DNA from: Mya arenaria
Lineage: Eukaryota > Mollusca > Bivalvia > Myida > Myidae
Direction: 5' to 3'
DNA length: 64,000 nt
Assembly: GCF_026914265.1 (NCBI RefSeq)
Contig: NC_069124.1
Span: 13,537,088 to 13,601,087, forward strand
The notes under the pieces are model-generated. The model did no database searches. It saw only the letters and a list, made by a program, of their open reading frames with translations, and was not told the DNA's origin. Positions 13,261 through 26,399 of this stretch are shown one piece after another (positions within the stretch are counted from its first letter, which is position 1; each line of letters starts with the position of its first letter). The position numbers and the translations under genes are program-made.

Positions 13261-13839
13261 AATCATTTTCCTCATTATTGAATAATTTTCAAATGCTACC
13301 GATAAACTTACATTATACTATTGACATAAATATTAAATTGTATTACTTACCTAAAATCTCAAAAAATATTAAGCATAATAAATCATCAATTTAACAAACA
13401 CCGTATGAGAGTCAAGATCCCTCCAATTTGGTATCAACATTTCGAGCTTGGCACTCATTTATGGTGACAAAAGGTTACGCCAAATCGCCAGCTGATCTGT
13501 AAGGAAAGAATAAACGTTGATATTAAAGTACATTTTAACATTTAGGAAAAACGCTGTTCATTTATTATAAGTTAAACATTTGTGCTTGATGTCAGTAAGA
13601 TATTCTGTAAAGGTATCATATAAGTTATATAATTAAAGTCTATACTTATATATAAGTCAATGCTTATTAATCCTGAATAAAGTTTCAAATCATTTTTCTA
13701 TGCCATTGATGACTGTTTTTAATAACCAATTATTAGAGAGTGAAATGAATACTTTGTTAGTAGAATTAAACATACTATTTAGAAGTCCGGATAGAATTGT
13801 TAATAAATTATTGTTTTATAGTAAGAATATATTCACTTT

Positions 13840-14520
13840 AGTATGAACAAATGCTTTTAATAAAATATATAGAAGGCTATTGCCCTTAATCTCGGGGAGA
13901 ATGCCATATAGTGCCTATGTACAACAAAGGAAGTGTTAATGAAGTTAGTAATTTAAGAAGAGTAACCTAATTCAGTATTATAGGGAAAACGTTCACAAAA
14001 AGTATTTATACCCGCATCAAAGAATGGGCTGTTTTTTATCATTTGCACATTAAAGCTCAAATAGGTTTTAGAGCAAAGATGGGCATTGTTAACATTATTT
14101 TTGATTTAAATGCATTGATACATCATTGTTTTAATAATGATGACAAACGATTTTTACAACTGTGGATTATTCAAAGGCATTCTGTTAGTTGGCAAAAGAT
14201 ATACAGACTAGGTATTAAAGTAAAATAATTGAATAGTACAAAGTCAATGTATACTACTGTTAACTCACATGTTAGAATAAGTAACACAGGCGATTCCTTT
14301 GACTCGGTGTGAGGCAAGGTGAAATTTAATTCCATTTTTATTTGCTATGCATCTAAACGATTTAGAGGAAAAGCTTTTCATAAAAGGTGCGCATGGCATC
14401 AATGTAAACACACTAAAACTATTCCTGTTTATGTTTGCAGACAACATAGTTATTTTTAGCAACTTCACCAGAAGACATTTATTACGAAACGCTATGATCT
14501 CACAGTTTTAAACCTTGTAT
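13840..14520 (+). mobile_element. Degenerate LINE reverse transcriptase fragment
   Basis: Pieces of reverse transcriptase are readable in shifting frames: a GKTFTKSIYTRIKEWAVFYH segment near 13985, then KAQIGFRAKMGIVNIIFDLN (14049-14108), and a later IPFLFAMHLNDLEEKLF segment. The catalytic box reads FADN instead of FADD near 14438. Several stops and deletions separate the pieces. Distinct from the LINE at 8085. Confidence 0.75.
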
Positions 14521-14674
14521 GGCAGACTGTGTGCGATGCTCATAGTTTCAAACAATGACTGCATCGTATCTTTGAAAAGTTTCTGCATTAGGTGCTCTGA
14601 ATTGTATTCCTCCATCTGCATATAGAATTGGGATCTCTTATTATTGAAGTACTTGGGGTTTACCTATAAGTTTA

Positions 14675-14850
14675 TTAGTATTAAGTTTCCTCAAGTTAAT
14701 GCATACTTTGATAATATTTACCTTTGAGTTTTTTCTTTATCTAGGATTGTTGGGGTAAGAGTGAGGTTTGTGCATATAAACTGGTTAAAACCCCCAGTAA
14801 ATTTACATTTTACTGACCGTTCCAAGACGGTACCTAACAATCCTTGTTAC
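14675..14850 (-). mobile_element. LINE 3'-UTR fragment (17500-20540 family)
   Basis: This stretch repeats the order seen at 12900-13080: AAGTTAATGCATACTTTGATAA, an AAGAGTGAGGTT block, AACTGGTTAAAACCCCAGTAAAT-like sequence, and TTCCAAGACGGTACCTAACAATCCTTG. It is a second, diverged minus-oriented copy of the LINE tail. Confidence 0.6.
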
Positions 14851-14859
14851 TATTTTCAA

Positions 14860-17480
14860 AATTGCGCATGTCAACTTTTAACATAAATGCGAATGGAACA
14901 TATGGAGATAACCTGTACATATCATAAACAGTTTAATTCTGAACTTAGAGAAATAAATCCCCTGACACTACCAAATTGTCAATAACACTAATACCGTAAT
15001 TAGAAAAAGTTAACAATGTTCATATAACTAGATAAATAACATCTTATGCAATTTAAATCCAAAGCATTGACACACTTATCAAAAGATCAAGGGTGTCTTC
15101 TTATGGAAGTGATAGGGATAAAATTAAGTTGACATATTACAAGATTTGTGCGATAACCTTCGCTTCTAGCCTGCTTCATTATCAGCGCATATGTTGTCAC
15201 CTTTTGTTAACTTTCGTCGGGACTCTATATTCAAGCTCCAGTCCTAAACCACCAATTTAAATTTAAGTCAACAAAATCTGCAATAATCAAGCGAGGTTTG
15301 CCACGGTCATACTTTCCATCTCTGTTAGCTCTGCTAAGTTTAACACCAAATCAATGAATAATACATTTCTGCAAATGTCAAGCACCTAAGCCATCGGAAG
15401 CAGTTCACTTCTGTCCATCGGAAGGGACACTTGGCGAACTGCCAGCGAATAGCATGTCTCCAGGGCCCTTTGGAATATTCCAGAACAGGCTATTTTCCCT
15501 TTTAGAACGGCATTATATATCGATAATACTTTCAAATAAATTCTCAACAATACGTTTTAACTGGTCGCTTTCATATTTCATAAGTTTGAGTTTTTAATAA
15601 TCCTATTTTACATGGGGTTTGCACAGACGTTGCTAGTAATCCATCGTACTGGTAACTTATAAATGAATAAGTGGGTTAAATGTCCTCGAGCTTTGATTCC
15701 ATACAGAATTACCTATTCTTTACGGTTAACACTTGACTTGATCTGATCTAATAAAATTCAATAATCCATATTGTAAAATTGCGAGTTAATTTTGTTGACT
15801 TGAGTTTCTATAATATAAGGCTGGTCGAATTGGTTGGCTTGGGTTGCTGTTTGAACTTTTAACCCTTGAGCCCATTGAGTCCCTTGGCTGGTGGCCATTT
15901 TTCGTGTTTTATTTTTGTCTTTAGATTGCGGGAACCAGTTTTCCGTTTTCTTGGCATAAATGTTCATTACATAACTTATCCACTCTTACAAATAAATCAA
16001 TTTTAGACACTTTAATTCGACTATCCATTATTTCGAATTTTACATTCGAATACATTACAAGCATATTGAATACATACAAGATAATCAAAATTTAGCATCA
16101 AAAAACGAGTTTTCAGGTCGCCACCTGATCAGAGTTACAATAATTACGATGAGTTGCAGCAAAGTTGTCCAAAAGTGTTGTTTTTTTCTATCTAAACTAT
16201 CGGGCTACATGGGTTACAACCGGCTACATTGTAATCAATAAAAATCCCATTTCGAAACGATTCCAAATTTATATGGACAAATGAAGCAAATATGTCTCTA
16301 TAACATGACAAGGCTATTTGTACATCGTTCACATTAAACAATAGTAAAATATCAATGCATGCATTAACACACTGGGCCTAATGCTGTTATGTTGTAATGT
16401 TGTTAGCACCGCTCTCTGATCAATTTAAGTATAATTATGGTGAATGTGAATTTAATAATAACAGTATGCAGGCTCCGTTTGTAGATCGATGGTGTAATAT
16501 GATACCATTGATGTTTCACAGTGACCTAGAGGTGTAACATGCTCAGGAAAGGATTTCATGTGACTAAAAAGGTTATTTTACTATATTCAAGCTTCATTAC
16601 CATTTACTTATGTACACTAGTGCATCAATACGTACAATGTGCAAGAGTATTATTTAGTTCGATATTGCTTTGGGGTTGACATTGTTGGTTGTTGGTCGTT
16701 ATTTTCAGTTATTTCTTTTTACATTTATTTTTTGTTAGATAAAATAACGTTAAAAGTTGCATATTATTTATTGCATTTGAAATCACTTACACAAGACGTC
16801 CGACGATAAGTATTCAAAATGTTATTTAACAACTTTTACTCCAGCGATTGCTCTTCAGTATTTGTATTTATTTCATAGATTACAAACTATATCATCAGGA
16901 AATGTCATTTACGATGACGGAAAGTTCGTTGATGTTATCCTTTTCTTCTGCAAGTACCGATGCAAAATAAAACAAAAACGATGAGCTGTCACCTGAAACA
17001 GTACATATCCTCAAATGGTTTGTTTTACAATAGAATCAATAATCAATATCAATTTGCAAAGCTGTTTGATTGTTGTTGTTTCCGAACAATATCTTATAGT
17101 TCTTTACTCATGCATATAGAATACAAGCGTTACCAATGTCTTTTTATATGTTTGATGTATCTCTTATGTTCACACTCGTTACAGAAGTTTTGTTATTTCC
17201 TTAACCGTTGACGTTGTCACGAAATATGACTTTGGTAAAAGATTCATTAAGGAATCCTGAGACACCTTAAGAAAAAGTCAATATTATCATTGTATTGGAG
17301 ACGTTATGCTTTTAAGAACAATGTGTCTACAGAAAATGACACTTATTATACATAATCGCAAACAAATATTTCTGAAGGTATATTCGAAAACAAAACCATA
17401 TTCGTATCCGAAAGGTTTCCCGAAATTTAGCTGGCGAAAAGTTTCATTACGCTGCTGAGAAAGCTATCCCGTACTTTAAT
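14860..17480. other. Long gene-free stretch
   Basis: No exon with a recognisable domain was found. A minus-strand frame at 15758-15967 is Gln/Lys/Thr-rich with no identifiable family, and a plus frame at 16960-17211 looks like chance. Possibly old, unrecognisable repeat DNA. Confidence 0.4.
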
Positions 17481-17499
17481 CGCGTATATCTTTTGGCAA

Positions 17500-20400
17500 G
17501 TAAATAATTGGCGTGAGTATCTTTTAGCATGCCGGTCTTATTTAGTGGTGAGAGGGTAGATTTATAAAGAACGTTCAACAATGGCTCCACGGACAGAAAC
17601 ATAAAGAGCATGTAACGCATGTTTTACTGCGTAATTGTCCGTCATTCACTGTAACAACTTGGTATCATCTGGTAACAGATGCAAACCAGCTGAGTAAATT
17701 AAAAATGTTATCGAATCACTGAAACAACCTTTAACTTCGGAGGAGATGGGATTCACTTTGCTTACCTAAATATACAACATTTACTTAAAAAAATAGACGA
17801 AGTATAATTGCATTTACAGAGCAAAAACTTAGTTGTGCTGTGTGAAGCGTTTGTAAAAGACAAATTACAAAATGAATTGCTACAAGAAAACACCTGTAAT
17901 AATAAAAGAATAAGTCTTTTTCATCAACATATGGCCCACTTTTATTTATATTAGTGATGCTTTGATTTACAAACGACAAACTAAAATAGAAAGTACTGAT
18001 ATTGAATCTCTTTGGTTAGAAGTAAAGGGAAAACATTTCTGATACCTTAAAGTTAGTTTTGTTTATTGTCCTCATCTGGACATTTCAGATACTAGCAATG
18101 TATACTATTATGTTCTTAACTAAACTGTATTTAGTATTTTAGCGATTAAGAAAGTTACGACAATACTACATAGTGTGACCTAACCGTGAAATATGGATTT
18201 AAAAAGCTTGTTATAACGCCTACTAGGTAACACACAAAACAACAACAGTAAATACCCATTTATATAGGTTGTACTGGCTGTGCAGAAAACGTACCAGAAT
18301 TATCAGTGAATAATCCCTATTCATGCTTCATTCAAAAAATATTTACAATAACTGTTTTAAAAGTTTTTATCATAAATTCATTACAAAAAGATGTGTAAAG
18401 ATGTTCAATGAACAAACTTTTTAAAAAGGCATAATTTCTTGGGAAATTGACGGTATTTGGACGATTATCAATCCTAATGATGCATTAAATATGTTTTATT
18501 CCATTATTAATCAAGTGTTGACCAAACATCATCATATTAAGCAAAAACGAGTAGAATGTGATTACCAACCATACTGGTTTACTGAAGAAGTAAAAGCATC
18601 AATGTATATAGAATATAAATCTCTAAGAAATATAAACAATTGCCATGATTAGAAATGTAGAAAGGCATTTATTTTTGACGCTATGATAGGCAATAGTATA
18701 TTTCATTTCAGTTATATTTTACCTTTCAAAGGAAAATTATACTAAGTATTTGATAAACGTGATATAAAAAGATATATATTTGGCCTGATGAGGTTTGTCC
18801 AAGAAACTGAGGTGATAATATAACATTGAGCTTTGCAACAATGCTAAATAAAAGTATACGGAAGGGGATATTTCCATATCTTTGCACGTGACCGATCAGG
18901 TGTCAGGCTCGGACGAAGATCCAAATAATGATCGTCCGATTTCAAAACTGCCCAAAATATCAAACATATATATAAGGCATCTTGCAAATCAATTGCAATC
19001 TTACTTTCATTCTGAAAATATTATACATACAAAGCAATTTGGTTTCAAGGAAAACCATTCATGTTGTCCAGTATTTAAATAGAAGCATGGTTAAAGAAGT
19101 TGGCAAGTGCAAAGTTGTTGGCGTTTTATTTCTTGATTTAAGAAAAAAACCTTGATTAAGTAGATCTTACGATTATTTTGCATAAACAGAAGCTATATCA
19201 CGTTTCGGAAATGCCATACTAGTGTGTGTGTTTTTTTCAATTCTATTTAACTTATAGAAAACAGATAGTTTAAGTAGAAAATATAAAATCAAACCTGCTT
19301 CAGAATTGTCAGGAGGAGCACCAACGCGATATATTCTTGGTCCGCTGTTATTTCTTATATATATTAATGATATTGTTATGACAATATATTTATTTGCTGC
19401 TGATTCAACATTGCACAAATCAGGCTACAATTTAACAAGCGTCGAAAATCATCTACAAAAAATCAATATATCAATATGAATGATTAGCGGCAAGCCTCCA
19501 CAAAACAAAACTTGCCGCTTAACAAAATTAAACAATCAATTGCATAACCTTGTGCACAAATTGCTTGGAATAATTCTATATATATATTATTTATTATATA
19601 TTTATCTATTAAAGTCTCATCCACATATATTCAATTCAGTTAAAACATAATAATTATGTACATAACAAGATATATGCGGCCATTCTATTATAGAATTACA
19701 AGAGATCATAACACGTTTGCATATCATTTCAAAGTGTGCAGACTACTGCAAACACCACATTATATATCATTCTATATTGAGACATAATAATATACTAAAA
19801 TGTAGGTTGAGTCAGGTAATCCTGACACTAGGTGTCTATAATGATAATCTAAAATGACTTTCAAAAAAAGACTTTCTTTGCCAAAAAACTCTATTCTAAA
19901 CTTAACATTCTAATTAAGATAATGTTTAACCTCACAGTGGAGATAAAACGTATGTTCTTTAATGCATATATACTTACGATACTTGGTTATTGGTGTAATA
20001 TATGGGACAAAGACAATAATGTTAACACAAATAAAGTAGCAATTTTGCCAAAAAGGGCTGCATAAATCACCTCAAAAGACCAAAATGTTCGCCAGCCCAT
20101 CTATTAATAGAATTTAAATGGTTTTTACCTTTACAGACATATTTAAGTTCCACTGAGCCACTCTTGTCTATATTACTATTAATTACACTGGTCCCTGTCA
20201 ATGTAAACGATTTACTTAATTTTTAAATAATGAACACTTTTCACCTCGATCGGTTTCATAACATGATCTTTGTTTAAAGAAAATATTGCGAATAAATTAG
20301 CTTAAGATTGCTTTTCTTATTATAAAATGAAAGTATGGAACACGATTTCTGCTCACGTTAGGAATGAAAAGAGGATAACTGTATGTAAATATAAATATTT

Positions 20401-20540
20401 ATATAAAAAACTAAAGAAACAAGCTCAGTTGCAAAAACTTTAAAAATAAACCCCGTTTAATGGCACAGGGTAAGCGCCAAAGACATAGATCACAAAAAAA
20501 TAACTCACAAACAAAAAACATTGAACAACAGCACATTACT
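17500..20540 (+). mobile_element. Near full-length but heavily decayed LINE
   Basis: Reading across frames gives, in order: an endonuclease-like part with IESLWLEVKGK and SFVYCPH (about 18015-18070); a linker with QPYWFTEEVKASMY (18565); reverse transcriptase with DPNNDRPISKLPKISNIY (18921), TKQFGFKENHSC (19030) and LGPLLFLIYINDIV (about 19337-19378); the catalytic box decayed to FAADST; and a C-terminal part near 19860-20290. The 3' end reads RNKLSCKNFKNKPRLMAQGK then RQRH (about 20410-20490). Many stops and indels make it inactive. Four short copies of its tail occur elsewhere in the window (12845, 14675, 29740, 46690). Confidence 0.85.
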
Positions 20541-20544
20541 CCAA

Positions 20545-21950
20545 AGATATCTTACGTCACATCTTTTAAATAGTGTATCACAATGAGTACGATGCATTAT
20601 ATTCATGCTAAATTATTTCAACACATTTAATTGTAAATGATAGTGTCTATCGGCGAGTGTATAACATAAATTTTGTTTAACTTGCTACGTTACTAACATG
20701 CAAAACTGTGAACTTACGTGAAGGTGACTTCTTGGAATTCCATCTATTTCATATCATCAAACATACCCCAGTCATGTGTATAATGATTTTTACATTAAAA
20801 AGGTCAACAGTGAAGTAAACTACATTAAGAGGATTGAGAAGACAAGTAAAATTGATTCTTAAATATCAAATCGAAAATCGCAAATAAGAAATGTTTATAT
20901 AGTTTAGTGCCAAACAAAACTAAGTAAGATTTGTAGTTACACCTGATAGCAAAACTCTTGCTGTAATAAGATATAATATAACAAGGATTGAAAGGCAAAG
21001 TCTCGGTGCTATCTTGCTTATGAATGCAACCATAGTCAGAGTCCATGCGGAACAGACAATCATCAAGAAACACACAAGGCAAAACACAAACAAACCGCAT
21101 TCCAATGTACCGTCAGTTCACAAACGCCCTTAAAACAACGCAGTCGATTTACACGCCAAATGACATGACAGCAAAACGCAGTAATTTAAATCCCAATAGA
21201 ATAATTAAAATAAAATGTTATCTTAAATTTTAAACATGTGTCATACTTCAAACACGTTTCGTCAAAAACTGTTTTACTTTCTGTTGTGTTCTTAATATTA
21301 ATAGGCAAAATTAATGATTGGGTTTTATTAATAAATCAGCAAAATTGCAAATCTATTTTACTGTTCGATCGAAACTTAAATTGTTTATCGACTTTTTCAA
21401 GCATTGATGATAAGACTTATAAAACTTGTATATAAATAAACGTTGTACACACTGCACCACCAAATATCGTTATGACGTTATGTCAACCTTTATAGCAATC
21501 CCTCATCAACAAACCACAAGGTAAACTTCTTATTTTAAATACTTATTTATTATTAAGCCACTTGAGCCCTTAAGAACGCACGAGTCCTGCAAAATTGCAC
21601 CTGTGTCGTAATAGATGGCCTGCTAGTCTCGTCGTTGTCAAAAGTCTCCAATATGCATAGACATAATCTTTAAATACCAAACGTCGTTCTGAACATTGAC
21701 AATTCATAGCGCTGTCATTTTGATTGAATTCATGCGACCCAAGCTATATATGAGTGTGTAGGAATGCTACCTAATGACGACATCTTCACAAAAGAGATTT
21801 CCAGACTTATCGGTATTTCATATCGACAGTGTTTTCAAATGCAACTTCAAATAATTATCATTTTAATTGTATGTTCTTTAAATATCATTTTCCGGCGGCT
21901 TGAGCAAATATGACCAACTACGGTGTTTATACATTTGTGTATTTAAGATT
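20545..21950. other. No gene seen
   Basis: Open frames at 20825-21105 (minus), 21045-21233 and 21238-21435 (plus) overlap each other and have no recognisable domain or splice context. Nothing else stands out. Confidence 0.4.
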
Positions 21951-21954
21951 AAGT

Positions 21955-22205
21955 AAGCTATCCATGTGTTGTTTCCAGTGGGGGCATCATTATCATTAGG
22001 ATGTGGGGCACAGCCAGAATGTAGCCATAGTTATAGTTATCCTGGTATTTAACGTGCACTAGTATGAAGCAGTGTCACACGAAACGCGTTGCAAATTCCT
22101 CTAAGACGACAATTAGTATATTTTTTTCAATGAGGAGGGAAATCGAACTTGTGACAGAGAATCAGAGTCAAGCTTGTAACAATTAGACCTTGGATACGAA
22201 ACACG
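21955..22205 (-). mobile_element. tRNA-derived SINE
   Basis: On the minus strand a tRNA-like head has an A-box-like AGGTCTAATTG (22180-22190) and a B box GTTCGATTTCCC (about 22138-22149), spaced as in an internal pol III promoter. A non-tRNA body follows with GTGCACGTTAAATACCAG and CTGGCTGTGCCCCACATCC, then a CTGGAAACAACACATGG end. I cannot fold a full cloverleaf, so a functional tRNA is unlikely. Confidence 0.6.
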
Positions 22206-22524
22206 ACCAAATAATTCCAACCTTTCGACGTTAACCAACCGGAAATATTCAAGTTTTAAGTTTAATTGTTAACAAGGCCCATAACTGAGCATATCAATGA
22301 AAACAAAGCCATTGCATGTACAAATGGAAACATAAACAACAATATGATATGGATTCAAAATGAATAAATAAAACGGATGCTAATAAAAGATGTATCAAGC
22401 AATATTACTTAAACACTAAAACGTATTATATAAGTGCGACCCTTTACTGTATATCAGGCCATGAACATTGTGTTTTAAAACAGGAAGCCTGTTACTGAGC
22501 TAGTCGCTGTAGTTTCCATTTTTT

Positions 22525-22860
22525 CATATGACAATTTTAAACTCGAGTCCAGTACCATCCAAGGGTTTCATCATATCATGTTCTGAATTTGTTCCTGATT
22601 TTTCATTGTATTTTGACAATTCAAACTCGAGTACCGTTCTATCAAGAGGTTTTATCGTGCCTTCTATCAGAGATTGTCCCTGTATTTTTCATTATATTTT
22701 GTCATTTCAAACCAGAATCCCGTTCCATCCAGAGGTTTCGTCATGTCTTATATCTGAATTTGTCCCATCGTTTCCATTGTATTATGAAAATTCAAACTTA
22801 AGTCCTGTTCCATCCAGTGGTTTCATCATGACGTCTATCTGTTCACTCATCTGCGGAGTT
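22525..22860 (-). repeat. Four ~85-bp units, one of them the sulfotransferase C-terminal coding tail
   Basis: The block CCATCCAGTGGTTTCATCAT (minus-strand sense: M-M-K-P-L-D-G) recurs at about 22810, 22725, 22639 and 22555, spaced 84-86 bp. The unit at 22810 is the real C-terminal coding end (MMKPLDGTGLKFEFS, stop at 22782). The other units still read MTKPLDGTGFWFE, IKPLDRTVLEFE and MMKPLDGTGLEFK on the minus strand. The array therefore appears to have grown from coding sequence into the 3' flank. The long plus-strand open frame 22528-22962 is its antisense shadow. Confidence 0.8.
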
Positions 22861-24199
22861 AAAACGTTTCGCCAAACACCAGGTTCTCCTATTAAAACGA
22901 CACAACAACTACTATTATGTAAGGCAAATACCGTGATCAAAATATTTGCTATATACTGTTGAAATATTGATTTTAGTTTCAGAACAAAATAATAGTAGTC
23001 TGCTCGGTGTTTTCCATGCTTCATCGATTTTGTTTAAGACGAGACACAGCTGTATCCTCATTTTATTGACAAATTTAAGATACCTGATTAACAGGTTAAG
23101 TTAAAACATAATCCAAGAATCCGAGATTACTATAAGAATTACATATAAATTAAGCGTGTCCTTTTTGCCATTCAAGATACTACGTCTGGAATAGAACTTA
23201 ATTGACTAAAAACTACACTGTGACACTATTAAGTACATACAGAGATAAAGTCATATGACCATCAGACAAACCCAACACTTAAATGAACCTTGCAAAGATA
23301 AACGCACAACAATATTAGTTGTGCGTCGTCAAATGAATATGTCGTCACAAACGAATATTTGAAAACAACAGAGTACATACTAATGTGAATTATTTACCTT
23401 TATTTATAAATGCTCCCACTTCTTGGCGAATCGACATATTCTTTGCCTTGTAGGAAAAGTTTACCATCGGATTGTCCCTCATATTGTTCACGTGGCAATG
23501 TTTGCATATTTTTGTGACGTCATCTTCCGCTAACGTTCGTCCCAGAAACGTTGCTATTGTTCGAATGGCCGTCGGCATATCCTGTTATTGTAAAGATAAG
23601 TACATGTTTAAATTGTAGCTACATTTTGTATGTTGAATTATTTTTCAGAAAGCTATATACATATCCTAGTTAAAAAAAGGAATGTATGACAATAAATATA
23701 TCTAAAACTGTCTGACATCACTTAAAGATTCCTTTAAAATATCAATTTTAAAAAGGAATACTAAACAGGTTCCAGTTTTAAAAATGAACATCAATTTAAA
23801 CGTCGTTATTTGAACCTATAACAAAAAGTGTTTTGGCCCCCTCAATAAGGTGTATTCACTAGTAAATTCAATATATTAAGTATCATTATAACTAAGTAGT
23901 ATGCGAAAAAAATCTATTAATAATATAGACGTTATAATGCATAGTGTGCATTGCCGTCTGTGAACAAAACATAATAGTTAGGCTTGCATAAGGAATGTTA
24001 TTACCTTAACAATGTCTTCAAATTTGAGAAAGAGCACATTGTCGTCTTCGCGTTTTTTTCCAGTAGCCAATGATATGGTCGGTCCATAATCCGTATAGGT
24101 CTGAAGCGAGTAATTGCAGTATATTATTTTGAATCAATTTTGCAACTGGAACGAAAACATATTAATGCAATATACAAAAAAATGAAAGAATGTATCTAT

Positions 24200-24870
24200 G
24201 TATCACATATTATTTGGGAGTAATGTTATGGACCACACGGGCATATCCAGTAGAAAAAGCCTTGTGCAATCTTGTTTCCCGCATCTGTATGAAACGCCAA
24301 CCGAACGCCTGCTGGATTCATGTTTGTGGAACAACAGACAAAATCCATAGAAATGTCTGTTGTTATCATGTATCTAGTACAAGGATCAAATGTCAGCGAA
24401 AAGCCTGTCGTGACCTTTTATCCGTCTTGAGGACCAAATGCCAGATCAAATCCTGATGCGATATCTTTTTTCTCAAAACGAGCCAGTAAACGAGGTGTAC
24501 GCTTGCCAAACTCCTGTGGTAATCTCATTTCTGACACAAATAAAACACATGTAAAACTCTTATAACGCCAGCCAAAAGTGGTGATTTTAATTCTGCCATT
24601 AAGATCAAACGCCAGTAATGCAATAGTTACACCATCCAAACGGCTGTTGTAATCTTGTTTTTTTGCACAGGGATCAAATGCCAGTAATATTGTTTCTTGC
24701 ATTAGATTCAAACACCAGTAAATGCCTGTAACGACTGCCAAAACCGTTTGGTGATCCTGTTTGTGGCACAAGGACCAAACGCCAGTACGGCGGTAACGCC
24801 AACCCAAAGCATGTTGTAATTGTTTCTTGGCACAAGGATTATATGCCAAACATATTATATGACATGCAGT
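24200..24870. repeat. Imperfect minisatellite in a sulfotransferase intron
   Basis: Diverged units about 60-75 bp long share GGATCAAATGCCAGT-like and TAACGCCAACCAAA-like blocks and a TTGTTTxTTGCACAA-like block (for example near 24665, 24770 and 24830). It lies in the intron between exons 25000-25129 and 24005-24100. The 154-residue minus-strand open frame at 24418-24882 is an artefact of these repeats. Confidence 0.6.
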
Positions 24871-25889
24871 AACAATACGCATACAAGGCAGCTCATATTA
24901 CATAATTATGTTGGACAAGATAAATTGTAAAAATGCTTTAAATGTTAGAAATGATATTCAGGTTAATTTTTTTGTAGACTATTCTAAAACTAAATTGACC
25001 TTTGCCTTTCACGAAGTTTTCAAAGAAAGTGTTTAAGGTTTCTTTAGAAGTGTCAAGTTGGTCATCCTACAGCATAATCCGGTAGTAGGACTGAAATACG
25101 TCCTTGGCGTTTCGAGATACGTATATAATCTGAAAATGCGAAAATGTTCATGTAATTATAAGTTGTTATATGGTTCATATGACTATTTATGTGAATTAAT
25201 ACTAATAGTGTCGTACATTTATAAGTATATGCATACATTCATAGTGAGTAGATCAGCCAGTAGAGACAATACTAATCAACTAATTGTTCTCATACCCTTC
25301 CCTTGCCATCTTTTAACTGACTTGGCAGGAAATCGTATGGAAGATGACATTTTACAAATCTTGGTCTGATCTGTTCTTCTATGGCATCAACACCTGGAAA
25401 ACAAGTATCGCAGTGAAATAAAATATCGAAACTCGTATGTTATCTACCACAGACAAGAAAAGAAAAAAACAAACTATTCAGATCACTATATAGTACAATA
25501 TTGGAAAGCGTTTACTTTTTTGCGCTGCAAACTAAAGAATGAAGATATCAACTTTAAGTGCTACCTTCAAACTAAGGGAAAGCATTCCCCTTAATCCAGA
25601 CTATACTAATCACTTTTGAATCAGTTCATATTGCCAAAAGTAATTATAAGATATTTAATAAAATATGTTTAGATAAACATATTTTTGAAAGAAAACCCCA
25701 TAACTTTCGTTTATTCAAAGAATGTTGTTGTTTTGAATTTGAAGTGTTTGTTCATTTGCGTTCGTACAAAACAAAATAAAACAAGTGTTGCTTGAACATT
25801 CGATGTTATACAATTAATCAAATATACTTTATATCTTTATGGCTTTTTAGTACTTCCCCGGAAAATTCACTCGACAAATAACAAATTTT

Positions 25890-26360
25890 CTTTACCCCAG
25901 CAGCCCGCCAAAACATATGTCAACAACCAAGCTTGTTCTTCACTCTTTATCCGGAAAACGACCCGTCTTCAAGCGAATCAGTTTGATCTCTGACAGTGTG
26001 TTGTGACTGTCTACCAAAGTATCATAAAACAAACTCATACAACTGTAAAACTGTTTTAATCCAATGTTTATTGATATCGACCTTTCCTAATTTTTGTTCA
26101 GTTAATGGCGAGCTTTGTTATTTTGTTCATGATGTCATGCCCTATTTAATTTAAAAATACTTTCCTGCATTAACTGTTAAAAGAAACAAAGATGCATAAT
26201 ACAATTTCACAGATGAATTTCATAAAATGTTAGCACTTAACCACGAGTAAATGTCAAACTATACAAAATTTCTGAGGACAATTTCTCAATGGGCCGGAAA
26301 AAGAATTGACAGCTAAGTCATCAGCTGTCAAAACGTTGCATGATGGGCGTCTCACGGGTA
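25890..26360 (+). repeat. Dispersed repeat pair, copy 1 (in sulfotransferase intron)
   Basis: Collinear with 44690-45120 on the same strand. Shared blocks include TTGTCAACAA-like sequence, GGAAAACGAC, CTTCAAGCGAA, a TATCAT.AAAC segment, ATGGCG, and a final AAATTGACAGC and GCGTC.CAC.GGTAGCGGCGT. Copies are well diverged. No coding capacity; family unknown. Confidence 0.55.
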
Positions 26361-26399
26361 GCGGCGTTCAAAATACAGAAAAGGGTGAATTCTTTTATT

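Noticed and set aside
22130..22205. Possible functional tRNA gene
   Set aside because: A- and B-box-like motifs are present but no cloverleaf can be drawn, and a SINE body follows.
22528..22962. 144-codon plus-strand open frame with internal peptide repeats
   Set aside because: It is the antisense reading of the sulfotransferase tail array and last exon; the minus strand has the family motifs and splice sites.
24005..24100. Reading this exon in frame 0 (YTDYGPTISLATGKK) to avoid a frameshift
   Set aside because: The other frame gives LYGLWTDHIIGYW, which fits the SULT motif, and the phase of the upstream donor matches it. The frame-0 reading needs a worse donor and loses the motif.
24418..24882. 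154-codon minus-strand open frame with repeated LAFDPCAKKQ-like peptides
   Set aside because: It lies inside an intronic minisatellite, has no splice signals and its repeats follow the DNA repeat.
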